From: a bacterium
Lineage (GTDB): Bacteria > Ratteibacteria > UBA8468 > B48-G9 > JAFGKM01
NCBI GenBank assembly: GCA_026416755.1
Contig: JAOAEP010000142.1
Location: 1-10,171 of the forward strand
DNA: 10,171 nucleotides
Direction of reading: 5' to 3'
The translations under genes were made by a program, and so were the position numbers. Below the pieces are notes generated by a model. The model had not been told where the DNA came from and did not search any database. It was given only the letters and a program-made list of their open reading frames with translations. Below, piece by piece: positions 1-6,674 of the stretch (its first letter is position 1; each line of letters begins with the position of its first letter).

Positions 1-241
1 AAGAAAAAAGTTTTCTCTCAATAATATTTTGAATATATAATCCCACAAGCGAAACTAAACCACCTATGACTCCATATATTAAAATTTTGGGGATTCCAAA
101 AAAAAGTCCAATTTTAATTCCGTCTTTTCTATTTTCAGTTCCTTTTACAACAAGAGGAAAAAGTAAAAAACAACAATGTATTCCACATAAACTTATACCG
201 ATTAATAAACCGGATAGAAAAAATTTAAAAAATGTTATCAT
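1..241 (-). CDS. Polytopic membrane protein, N-terminal fragment (TauE/SafE- or CcdA/DsbD-like)
   Basis: Read on the minus strand from an ATG at 241, the frame stays open to the window edge, giving 80 codons of a protein whose C-terminus lies outside. It begins MITFFKFFLSGLLIGISLCG, followed by a cysteine-rich stretch (C19, C23, C24 in CGIHCC) inside a first membrane segment of about residues 5-32. A short charged loop (KGTENRKDGIK) follows, then a second hydrophobic segment at about 43-70. A glycine-rich first helix with cysteines, a small polar loop and a second helix resembles the TauE/SafE, UreH-like and CcdA/DsbD transmembrane families, which move thiols, sulfur compounds or metals across the inner membrane. 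That family call is by eye from two helices and is tentative. The gene is divergent from the 5S rRNA gene. No Shine-Dalgarno site precedes the ATG, and a promoter ends only 7 nt before it. Confidence 0.6.
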   Translation of the reverse strand, partial: MITFFKFFLSGLLIGISLCGIHCCFLLFPLVVKGTENRKDGIKIGLFFGIPKILIYGVIGGLVSLVGLYIQNIIERKLFS

Positions 242-248
242 TATAAAA

Positions 249-276
249 TTTATATTCTTTTTTTAAAAAAAGTCAA
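249..276 (-). promoter_or_regulatory. Promoter for the leftward membrane-protein gene, probably leaderless
   Basis: On the minus strand a -35 box TTGACT (276-271) and a -10 box TATAAA (254-249) are separated by 16 nt, a spacer made of a T7 run followed by an A7 run. Only 7 nt lie between the -10 box and the ATG at 241, so the expected start of transcription falls at or next to the start codon. The boxes are seen in the sequence; use of this promoter is inferred. Confidence 0.5.
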
Positions 277-358
277 ACTTTTTATAAATTTATAGCTTTT
301 GTCAAATACAAAGTTAATATTTTTCTTTTGAATTTATTTTTTGAGAAATCCCGAACTA

Positions 359-386
359 TTGACAAAGAAAAAAAACAAGGTATAAT
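359..386 (+). promoter_or_regulatory. Consensus sigma-70 type promoter of the 5S rRNA gene
   Basis: TTGACA (359-364) and TATAAT (381-386) are both perfect consensus boxes with a 16-nt spacer. The predicted transcription start, 6-7 nt after the -10 box, is G393. That is also where the base-paired 5' end of 5S rRNA begins, so the RNA may need little or no 5' trimming. A perfect promoter fits the high output needed for rRNA and shows that this 5S gene is transcribed independently rather than as the tail of a 16S-23S operon. Confidence 0.85.
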
Positions 387-392
387 ATTTAT

Positions 393-513
393 GTCTCTGG
401 CAACCATGGCGGGAGGGTAACACCAGTTCCCATCCCGAACACGGTCGTTAAGCCTCCCGACGCCGCTGGTACTGCCTCTGAGAGGAGGTGGGAGAGTAGG
501 TGTTGCCAGAGAC
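393..513 (+). rRNA. rrf: 5S ribosomal RNA, free-standing
   Basis: This is the RNA of the large subunit central protuberance. It is about 121 nt, the normal bacterial length. The ends form a long perfect helix I: GTCTCTGGCAAC at 393-404 pairs with GTTGCCAGAGAC at 502-513. Universal bacterial 5S landmarks are present, namely CCCATCCCGAACACGG in the loop B/C region, GTTAAGCC after it, and GGGAGAGTAGG before the 3' arm. GC content is about 61% (74 of 121) in very AT-rich surroundings. It has its own promoter and a T-rich tail. No 16S, 23S or tRNA gene is present in the rest of the window, so this copy is unlinked from other rRNA genes over at least 9.6 kb on its 3' side and about 390 nt on its 5' side. 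The exact ends could be off by one or two bases because the helix can extend outward (AT/AT). Confidence 0.97.
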
Positions 514-526
514 ATTTTGTTTTTTT
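502..526 (+). terminator. T-rich tail of the 5S rRNA gene, probable intrinsic terminator
   Basis: The GC-rich 3' arm of helix I (502-513) is followed at once by ATTTTGTTTTTTT (514-526). The closed 5S terminal helix plus this U tract can work as a Rho-independent terminator, an arrangement common for 5S genes. The tract ends 3 nt before the ogg start codon, so any ogg transcription starting at the 5S promoter has to read through it. Confidence 0.6.
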
Positions 527-529
527 AAA

Positions 530-1168
530 ATGGGGAATTTGGAAAAATTAAATATTCTTTATAAAGATTTGAAGAAAGAAATAGAAAGAAGAATTGAAGA
601 GTTTGAATATTTTAATAAAAAGGATACAGAGATATTTGCTGAATTATGTTTTTGTATCTTGACACCACAATCAAAAGCAAAAACTTGTTGGATAGCAATA
701 AAATCTTTGATGGATAAAAATCTTTTATTATATGGTTCTGAAGAAGAAATTAAAAAAGAACTCAAAAATGTGAGGTTTAAAAATAAAAAGACTAAATATA
801 TAATTGAGGCAAGAAAAAAGTTCTTTAAAAACGGAAGATTGGTTATCAAATCAATGATAAAAAAATTTAAAAATAATAAAGATTTGAGAGAATTCCTTGT
901 AAAAAATATAAAAGGCCTTGGCTGGAAAGAAGCAAGTCATTTTTTAAGAAATATAGGTTTAGGAGAAGATATGGCAATTATTGATAGACACATTTTAAAA
1001 AATTTAAAAGAATTTAAAATTATCAAAAAGATACCAAAAACAATTACTAAAGGAATTTATCTTAAAATAGAAAAAAAATTTATCTCTTTATCAAAAAGAA
1101 TTGGTTTATCACCAATAGAACTTGACTTATTATTGTGGGCAAAAGAAACAGGTGAAGTTTTTAAATAA
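530..1168 (+). CDS. ogg: 8-oxoguanine DNA glycosylase/AP lyase, Ogg2 type
   Basis: A 212-residue base-excision repair enzyme of the helix-hairpin-helix superfamily. It removes 8-oxoguanine from DNA and cuts the resulting abasic site by beta-elimination. Its length fits the compact Ogg2 (archaeal and thermophile) class rather than the longer Ogg1. An N-terminal helical part (about 1-120) contains the conserved LCFCILTPQSKAKTCW region. The hairpin and catalytic block is GLGWKEASHFLRNIG at 129-143, with K133 as the expected Schiff-base lysine, then AIIDRHIL at 149-156, with D152 as the catalytic aspartate. The spacing matches characterised Ogg2 enzymes such as the Methanocaldococcus jannaschii one. 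I chose the ATG at 530 because an upstream GTG at 500 lies inside 5S rRNA. No Shine-Dalgarno site precedes it, and it starts 16 nt after the 5S 3' end. Its stop codon faces that of mutL across 1 nt. Promoter unclear. Confidence 0.93.
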   Translation: MGNLEKLNILYKDLKKEIERRIEEFEYFNKKDTEIFAELCFCILTPQSKAKTCWIAIKSLMDKNLLLYGSEEEIKKELKNVRFKNKKTKYIIEARKKFFKNGRLVIKSMIKKFKNNKDLREFLVKNIKGLGWKEASHFLRNIGLGEDMAIIDRHILKNLKEFKIIKKIPKTITKGIYLKIEKKFISLSKRIGLSPIELDLLLWAKETGEVFK

Positions 1169-1181
1169 GTTATCTTAAAAA
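1158..1181. repeat. AT-only imperfect palindrome across the convergent ogg and mutL stop codons
   Basis: TTTTTAAATAA (1158-1168) and TTATCTTAAAAA (1170-1181) are inverted copies around G1169, apart from one unpaired C. Both TAA stop codons lie inside it. It is the only structure at the meeting point of the two transcripts. It has no GC in the stem and no following U tract on either strand, so it is not a standard terminator, and an AT-rich genome will make such palindromes by chance. Confidence 0.35.
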
Positions 1182-2843
1182 TTGTCTGTCAATAAAACTC
1201 TCATTAATTTCTATCAAAATGGGTCTTCCATGAGGACAAACAAATGGATTTCTACATTCTATAAGTTTTTTTATAATATATTCTGCTTCTTCTTGTGTTA
1301 CTCTTTGTCCTGCCATTACTGAAACTCTACATGCTCTTTTTATTATTTCATTTTTATCAAATTTTTTTATATCTTTTTCTTCAAGTATGCTTCTTATTGA
1401 AAATTCTATATCTTTTATTAATGAAGGAAATCCATGAATTGCTATTTTATTCTCACTCCACCTAGTTGTAAAAAATCCATATTTTTCAAGAATTTTTTCA
1501 GTTTTTTCCCATACAATCATTTCTTCATAGTTTAAATTTATAATTAAAGGAGTTAAAAGTTGTTGTATCTGTAGTTTATTTTCCTCTATTTCATTTAAAA
1601 ACCTTTCATAATTAATTCTCTCAACAGCCGCATGTTGGTCTATCATTAATAGTCCATTTTCTGTTTCAAACATAAGATATTTATTTTTAAAAACTCCAAT
1701 AAATCTAATATTTTTTATTTTCTCTTTCAAAGTATTTCCCTTTTCTTCAGGAATTAAAAGTTCCTCTTCTTTTTTTTCAAATAAGTTCGTTTTATCTTTT
1801 ATAATTTCTTTCCCAAATTCTTTTTCTATTAAATATTTTTTTTCAACTGTTCTTACATTCCCTCTTCTGAAAATCTCTTCAAGTAACTTGACTATTTTCC
1901 CCGCTATTTCATTATCATTTTTGATTTTTACTTCTTTTTTTGTTGGATGAACATTCACATCAATATTTTCGGATGGGACATTTAAAAAAATACTAAAGAC
2001 AGGGAAAAAATCTGAAGAAAAAAAGGACTGATAAAAATTATTTATTGAAGAAGACAAAATATAGTCATAGACAGGTCTTTGATTTACAAAAATGTATTGG
2101 CTGTCTTTTTTGGGTCTTTTTAAATTGATGTCTCCTACAATTATTTTCAGTTCAAAATCATCAAAAATTTTTTCTTCATAAATCAAGTTTTTTTCATTTA
2201 AATTTAGAACATCACAAAATCTTTTTAAGTGGTTTTCAGAAAAATATAGATTGATAAGTAGTTTATTTTCATTTTTAAAAATAAAATTTATTTGGGGAAA
2301 ACCAATTGCATATTGTGTAAAAATATTAATTATTTTCTTCAGTTCTGAAATATCCGACTTTAAAAATTTCCTTCTTGCAGGAGTATTAAAAAATAATTCC
2401 TTAACTTCAACTATTGTTCCTTTAAGCATTCCGCAATCTTTTATACTTAACTTTTTACCTCCTCTTACATGTATTTCTTTCCCTGTATCAAATTTTTCTG
2501 CCCGACTTTTTAGTATTACATCTGAAACCGCACCTATGCTATACAAAGCTTCCCCTCTAAAACCAAGTGTCTTTATATAATAAAGGTCTTCTTTATCTTT
2601 TATTTTACTTGTAGAATATCTTTCAAATACTTTTTCAATATCATCCGGCTCTATTCCTTCCCCATCATCATTAACATATATAAGTTTTTTCCCTGCCTTT
2701 TCAATGTTTATTTCTATTTTTTTACTTTTGGCATCTATTGAATTTTCAATAAGTTCTTTTAAAACTGAAGCAGGCCCCTCTACAACTTCACCAGCAGAAA
2801 TTTTACTTATGACATCTTCTGATAAAAAATTAATTTTTCCCAT
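1170..2843 (-). CDS. mutL: DNA mismatch repair protein MutL, endonuclease type
   Basis: MutL couples mismatch recognition by MutS to strand incision and removal. The N-terminal GHKL ATPase (about 1-325) shows KELIENSIDA with E30 and N34, DDGEGI at 59-64, GFRGEAL at 94-100, GTIVEVKELFFNTPARRKF and NVHPTKKEV at 297-305. A short charged linker (about 330-375) leads to the dimerisation and endonuclease domain. This carries DQHAAVERINYE (402-413, the metal-binding nuclease motif), QQLLTP (427-432, like the sliding-clamp binding motif), ACRVSVMAGQ (504-513), CPHGRP (536-541) and a terminal FLR. The protein is therefore a nicking MutL, used in mismatch repair without MutH or Dam methylation, unlike the Escherichia coli protein. 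At 557 aa it is shorter than the usual 600-650 because of the linker. The start overlaps the mutS 3' end by 14 nt, and AAGGAA lies 7 nt upstream, so translation is probably coupled. It is the last gene of the rmuC-mutS-mutL operon. Confidence 0.98.
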   Translation of the reverse strand: MGKINFLSEDVISKISAGEVVEGPASVLKELIENSIDAKSKKIEINIEKAGKKLIYVNDDGEGIEPDDIEKVFERYSTSKIKDKEDLYYIKTLGFRGEALYSIGAVSDVILKSRAEKFDTGKEIHVRGGKKLSIKDCGMLKGTIVEVKELFFNTPARRKFLKSDISELKKIINIFTQYAIGFPQINFIFKNENKLLINLYFSENHLKRFCDVLNLNEKNLIYEEKIFDDFELKIIVGDINLKRPKKDSQYIFVNQRPVYDYILSSSINNFYQSFFSSDFFPVFSIFLNVPSENIDVNVHPTKKEVKIKNDNEIAGKIVKLLEEIFRRGNVRTVEKKYLIEKEFGKEIIKDKTNLFEKKEEELLIPEEKGNTLKEKIKNIRFIGVFKNKYLMFETENGLLMIDQHAAVERINYERFLNEIEENKLQIQQLLTPLIINLNYEEMIVWEKTEKILEKYGFFTTRWSENKIAIHGFPSLIKDIEFSIRSILEEKDIKKFDKNEIIKRACRVSVMAGQRVTQEEAEYIIKKLIECRNPFVCPHGRPILIEINESFIDRQFLR

Positions 2844-5409
2844 TTAATTTTTCCTTAATTTCTTTCAACTTTAAAAGTGCATCTATTGGTTTCAAATTTT
2901 CTATATTAATGTTTTTAATCTCTCTTTTAATTGATTCTATTTTTTTTATCTCTTCCTTTAACTCTTCAATTTTATCTTTCTCTTCAACAGGAAAAAGTGT
3001 AGGATATTCAACTTCAACTTCTCCAATTATCTTATCTTTTATTGCTCCTTCAAGTTCAAGTTTTAATAATATCTCATTTGCCCTTTTTATAACATTATCA
3101 GGAATTCCAGCCAGTTTTGCTACATATATACCATAACTTTCATCAGTTGCTCCTTCCATAATTTTATGTAGAAAAATTATTTCTTCTCCATATTTTTTTA
3201 CAGCAACATTATAATTTTTTACCCCTTTATATCTTCCAAGAGCAGTTATTTCATGAAAGTGAGTTGCAAAAAGTGTTCTTACTCTCTTTTTAATTAGATA
3301 TTCTGCAACAGCCCATGCCAGAGAAAAACCATCATAAGTACTTGTGCCTCTCCCTATTTCATCAATTACCAATAAACTTCTTTCTGTAAGATTATTTAAA
3401 ATTTCTGCTGTTTCTGACATCTCAACCATAAAAGTACTTTGTCCTTTTGTAATTTCATCTTGAGCCCCAATTCTCGTAAATATTTTATCAACATAACCAA
3501 TCTTTGCACTTCTTGCAGGTACAAAACTACCAATTTGAGCCAGAAGAACTATTAAAGCGACTTGTCTTATATATGTGGATTTTCCAGCCATATTAGGACC
3601 AGTGATAATTAAGAGATGGTTTTCTGTTGTATCTAAATATGTATCATTAGGAATAAACTCCTCAACTGACTTTTCAACAATTGGGTGTCTGCCTTCTTTT
3701 ATATCAATTATTTTACTTTCATTAATAATCGGTTTTACATAATTATTCTCAATTGCTACTTCCGCAAATGAAAGAAGAACATCAATTTTAGAGATAGTTG
3801 TATTTATCAAATTTATCTTATGTGAATTTGCAAGTATTTCTTTTTTAATTTTTTCTATTATATCATTCTCAATTGAAATAATTTTTTCCTCCGCAGTTAA
3901 TATCTCTTCCTCAAATTCCTTCAATTTAACAGTAGTAAATCTTTCTGCATTCACAAGTGTCTGTTTTCTTATGTAATCAGGTGGCACATACTTTAAATTT
4001 GGCTTTGTAATCTCAATATAATATCCAAATACTTTATTATATCCAATTTTTAAAGAAGTTATTCCTGTTCTCTTAATTTCTTCTTCTTGATATTTAGCAA
4101 GATAGTTTTCACTATTTTCTTTTATTTCTCTTAATCTATCTATTTCTTCATTAAATCCTTTTTTTATAATTTTACCTTCATAATTCAGAGATGGAATATT
4201 TTCATCAATTGCTATTTCAAGTAGATTCCTAATCTCGGGTATATCTTCAATTTCAAAATAATTATGTTTTTCCAAAATTTCACCACATTTTTCAAGTAAT
4301 TCAGGAACTATTTTTAATAATTTCTTTATCTCAACAATATCTTTTATACTACCATATCCATAACTTATTTTTGTAAGTGACTTTTCGGTATCTCTTATGT
4401 CATCTAATATGTTTTTAAGATTTTCTCGTAAGTTTTTATTTTTGCAGAGAATTTCAACAATGTCTTGTCTTTTCTTAATTTCATTTATATCTGTTAATGG
4501 ATGTAAAATATAATATTTTAAAAGTCGTTTACCCATAGGAGTTTTTGTCCTATCCATAATTTTTACCAAAGTTTCTATTTCAAGACCATTTATAGCAGAA
4601 GAAGAAAGATAAACAAATTCTTTATCATTGTAAAAAGAAATTCTATCAATATGTAATAAATTACTTTTATTTGTTTCTTTTAGATAATCAATTAATGGCC
4701 CTATTGACATTTGTGCATATTTTAATTTCTCAATCCCAAATCCACTTAAACTCGTAATCTTAAATGTTTCAAGAATTGTTTTTCTTGATATGTCATAATT
4801 AAAATGCCAATCGTCAATTTCTGTTAAAGTTATGTTTTTTAATTTTAAAAGTGGGTTTGTAAACAATTCTTTTATTTCTTCTCTTTTACTTTCAGGATAA
4901 ATAACTTCATAAACAGGTAATTTAAATATTGTTTCTATTATCTTTGTCTTATCCTCAAATTCATTAGAATATATAGTAGAACCACCACTTTCTATAAAAG
5001 AAAATCCAAAAATATTCTCATCAAGATATAAAGAAAAAAGATATCTGGCCTCTGGATTCGTTTCATCAATATATGTCCCAGAAGTTAAAACTCTTATTAC
5101 TTCCCTTTTTACAATCCCTTTTGCTTTCTTTGGATCCTCGACTTGTTCACATATTGCTACTTTATATCCATTTTTAATTAACTTTGATATATAACTGTCA
5201 GCAGAATGATAAGGAATTCCACACATTGGAATTTTCCCACTTTTACCAGCACTTTTTGATGTTAAAACAAGGTCAAGAACTTTTGAAGCAATTTTGGCAT
5301 CTTCATAAAACATTTCATAAAAATCACCTAAACGAAAAAATAAGAGACAATCAGAATATTTTTTCTTAATACTATGATATTGAACAAGCATAGGTGTGTA
5401 GTTTTCCAT
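2830..5409 (-). CDS. mutS: DNA mismatch repair protein MutS (MutS1)
   Basis: MutS binds mispaired bases and small loops and, on ATP binding, clamps DNA and recruits MutL. The 859-residue length and the N-terminal domain identify MutS1, not MutS2. The mismatch-reading motif GDFYEMF places the stacking phenylalanine at F30 and the glutamate at E32 (F-x-E). After the connector, core and clamp regions comes the ABC-type ATPase: GPNMAGKST at 604-612 (Walker A), signature region around FMVEMSETAEIL, LLVIDEIGRGTS at 679-690 with D683 and E684 (Walker B), and ATHFHE at 715-720. The C-terminus (about 840-856, PIDALLKLKEIKEKL) matches the conserved tail. A clamp-binding motif of the QLSLF kind is not clear: the equivalent position has PTLFP without glutamine. 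The gene starts 6 nt after the rmuC stop and overlaps mutL by 14 nt. Its ribosome site is weak (AGAAAAGA), so expression probably depends on translation of rmuC. Confidence 0.98.
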   Translation of the reverse strand: MENYTPMLVQYHSIKKKYSDCLLFFRLGDFYEMFYEDAKIASKVLDLVLTSKSAGKSGKIPMCGIPYHSADSYISKLIKNGYKVAICEQVEDPKKAKGIVKREVIRVLTSGTYIDETNPEARYLFSLYLDENIFGFSFIESGGSTIYSNEFEDKTKIIETIFKLPVYEVIYPESKREEIKELFTNPLLKLKNITLTEIDDWHFNYDISRKTILETFKITSLSGFGIEKLKYAQMSIGPLIDYLKETNKSNLLHIDRISFYNDKEFVYLSSSAINGLEIETLVKIMDRTKTPMGKRLLKYYILHPLTDINEIKKRQDIVEILCKNKNLRENLKNILDDIRDTEKSLTKISYGYGSIKDIVEIKKLLKIVPELLEKCGEILEKHNYFEIEDIPEIRNLLEIAIDENIPSLNYEGKIIKKGFNEEIDRLREIKENSENYLAKYQEEEIKRTGITSLKIGYNKVFGYYIEITKPNLKYVPPDYIRKQTLVNAERFTTVKLKEFEEEILTAEEKIISIENDIIEKIKKEILANSHKINLINTTISKIDVLLSFAEVAIENNYVKPIINESKIIDIKEGRHPIVEKSVEEFIPNDTYLDTTENHLLIITGPNMAGKSTYIRQVALIVLLAQIGSFVPARSAKIGYVDKIFTRIGAQDEITKGQSTFMVEMSETAEILNNLTERSLLVIDEIGRGTSTYDGFSLAWAVAEYLIKKRVRTLFATHFHEITALGRYKGVKNYNVAVKKYGEEIIFLHKIMEGATDESYGIYVAKLAGIPDNVIKRANEILLKLELEGAIKDKIIGEVEVEYPTLFPVEEKDKIEELKEEIKKIESIKREIKNINIENLKPIDALLKLKEIKEKLNGKN
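2851..2856 (-). promoter_or_regulatory. Ribosome binding site of mutL, inside the mutS coding region
   Basis: AAGGAA on the minus strand, 7 nt from the mutL ATG and within the last codons of mutS. It supports the start at 2843 and overlapping, coupled translation of the two mismatch-repair partners. Confidence 0.6.
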
Positions 5410-5415
5410 TCTTTT

Positions 5416-6636
5416 CTATGTATTTTTTTCTTCAATACTTTCTATTTTAAACTTTTGTAATGCTTTGAACTCTGATTCAAATTTGTCAAGAAAACTTTTT
5501 GCTTCTTCAAAATTATTATTTGTATATTTAAGTTGTCTCATTGATTTTTCAAAAGATATTTTTAAATCATCAAATATTTTTCCCATACCTTCAAATGTCT
5601 TCAAAATATATTCAGCGTTCTTCTCTATAATTTTACCTTTAAGTCCAAGTAAAATTATATTTAAATAAGCAAATAAACTTTGAGGTGAAACAGGTAAAAC
5701 TTTTTTTTGAGACCAAGAATAATTAAAAATTGTAGTTCCCTCTTTATCTTCATTAATTAATAAACTATAAAAAATTGGTTCACTTGGAATATACATAAAA
5801 GCAAAATTAAATGTTCCTCTTTCAGGTTGTATGTACTTTGCAACTTTATCAATATGATTTTTTACTTCCTTTATAAATTCTTGCTTATTCTTTTCATATT
5901 CTTCATCTTTTGAGTTTATCATTTTTTTATATGAAATTACAGGAAATTTAGAATCTATAGGGATAAACTTATTTTCTATGAAAATTACTGCATCAACTTT
6001 GTTCCCAGGAGAAATTGGATATTGAAGTTTATAAATTTCATTTGGTAAAACATTTCTTAACATATTTTCAAGTATCTGTTCTCCTATATTCCCCCCCAAT
6101 TTTGGATTTGTGAGTGCTATTTTAAGTTCCTCATTAATTTTCCTCAAATCTTCTGCAGATTTATTAAGTTCACCAATTCTTAGATTAAGGTTCGTAATCA
6201 AACCAGTTGTATCTGAAAGTCGTTTATTTAGTTGTTCAAGTTTACTATCAATGTTAGAATTAAGTTGAGTTGTTGTAGAATTTATTGAATTTGTTAAGTT
6301 TTTTACTGTGTCTGTTAATGTATTGTGAAGTTGCATTCTCAAATTTTCTATCCTTTGTTGTAAATTTGTATCTGTAGTTCCGAGTGTAGAAATTGTTTTA
6401 TTTACCTGGTCAAGTATTAATATTTCAGTATTTTTTAAAATGTTTGTTATCTCTTGATTTAATTGTATTCTTGTATTTAAAAGGTTTTCCGAAAATTCTT
6501 TTGAAATAGAAAAAATTCTTTCTTTTAATTCTTCCTGTTTTAAAAATATATCTTTTGTAGATGTTTCTCTTTTGATTAATAAAAGGAGTATAATAATTAC
6601 AAACAATAGATTTAATGTAATTAGTAAATATTGCAT
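5416..6636 (-). CDS. rmuC: DNA recombination protein RmuC
   Basis: RmuC proteins are membrane-anchored, coiled-coil proteins with a nuclease-like domain. In E. coli, loss of rmuC raises inversion at short inverted repeats, so the family is thought to limit illegitimate recombination. From the ATG at 6636 the protein has 406 residues. It has a membrane anchor at about 3-22, a long polar coiled-coil region at about 27-175 rich in N, T, Q and L, then the RmuC domain. Conserved pieces are GGNIGEQILENML (181-193), KVDAVIF with D215, IPIDSKFP with D228 and K230, FNFAFMYIP (276-284) and VLPVSPQSLFAYL (313-325). The D and D-x-K residues fit a PD-(D/E)XK-like core, but activity is not proven for the family. 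A longer reading from 6717 would cross the divergent gene's start and puts 27 unlike residues before the anchor, so I rejected it. It heads the operon with mutS and mutL, which suggests co-expression with mismatch repair. Confidence 0.95.
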   Translation of the reverse strand: MQYLLITLNLLFVIIILLLLIKRETSTKDIFLKQEELKERIFSISKEFSENLLNTRIQLNQEITNILKNTEILILDQVNKTISTLGTTDTNLQQRIENLRMQLHNTLTDTVKNLTNSINSTTTQLNSNIDSKLEQLNKRLSDTTGLITNLNLRIGELNKSAEDLRKINEELKIALTNPKLGGNIGEQILENMLRNVLPNEIYKLQYPISPGNKVDAVIFIENKFIPIDSKFPVISYKKMINSKDEEYEKNKQEFIKEVKNHIDKVAKYIQPERGTFNFAFMYIPSEPIFYSLLINEDKEGTTIFNYSWSQKKVLPVSPQSLFAYLNIILLGLKGKIIEKNAEYILKTFEGMGKIFDDLKISFEKSMRQLKYTNNNFEEAKSFLDKFESEFKALQKFKIESIEEKNT

Positions 6637-6642
6637 ATTTTT

Positions 6643-6671
6643 ATTATATATAAAGTGTGTATAAAAATCAA
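6643..6671 (-). promoter_or_regulatory. Promoter of the rmuC-mutS-mutL operon, predicted leaderless start
   Basis: On the minus strand TTGATT (6671-6666) and a perfect TATAAT (6648-6643) are separated by 17 nt. Only AAAAAT (6 nt) separates the -10 box from the rmuC ATG, so transcription should start at or within a base or two of the A of the ATG, leaving no room for a Shine-Dalgarno site. The -35 box ends 3 nt before the ATG of the divergent radical SAM gene, so the two promoters must overlap. Confidence 0.65.
6660..6665 (+). promoter_or_regulatory. Possible -10 box for the radical SAM / maf-rumA operon
   Basis: TATAAA lies 9 nt before the ATG at 6675. I see no good -35 box at 15-18 nt upstream (TTGCAT at 6631-6636 is too far away at 23 nt). 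If used, the leader would be only 2-3 nt. It sits inside the spacer of the rmuC promoter on the other strand. AT-rich DNA yields such boxes readily, so this is weak. Confidence 0.3.
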
Positions 6672-6674
6672 AAA

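Noticed and set aside
66..266. Plus-strand open frame of 66 codons
   Set aside because: It lies antisense to the membrane-protein fragment, has no ribosome site, and its sequence resembles no family. The minus strand gives a coherent two-helix protein.
301..320. Short inverted repeat TTTGT/ACAAA in the intergenic region
   Set aside because: A 5-bp AT-rich stem is expected by chance here and no U tract follows it.
282..515. Minus-strand open frame of 77 codons across the 5S gene
   Set aside because: It is the complement of 5S rRNA and its promoter. The GC-rich RNA sequence alone creates the frame.
500..529. Upstream GTG start for ogg at 500
   Set aside because: It would begin inside the 5S rRNA 3' arm and add 10 residues unlike the family N-terminus. 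The ATG at 530 is a better start.
2251..5668. Several plus-strand open frames of 61-109 codons antisense to mutL, mutS and rmuC
   Set aside because: They mirror strongly conserved coding sequence on the other strand, lack ribosome sites and show no family features.
6657..6674. GTG start for the radical SAM gene at 6657
   Set aside because: It adds six non-conserved residues and has no ribosome site. The ATG at 6675 is simpler, though the choice is not proven.
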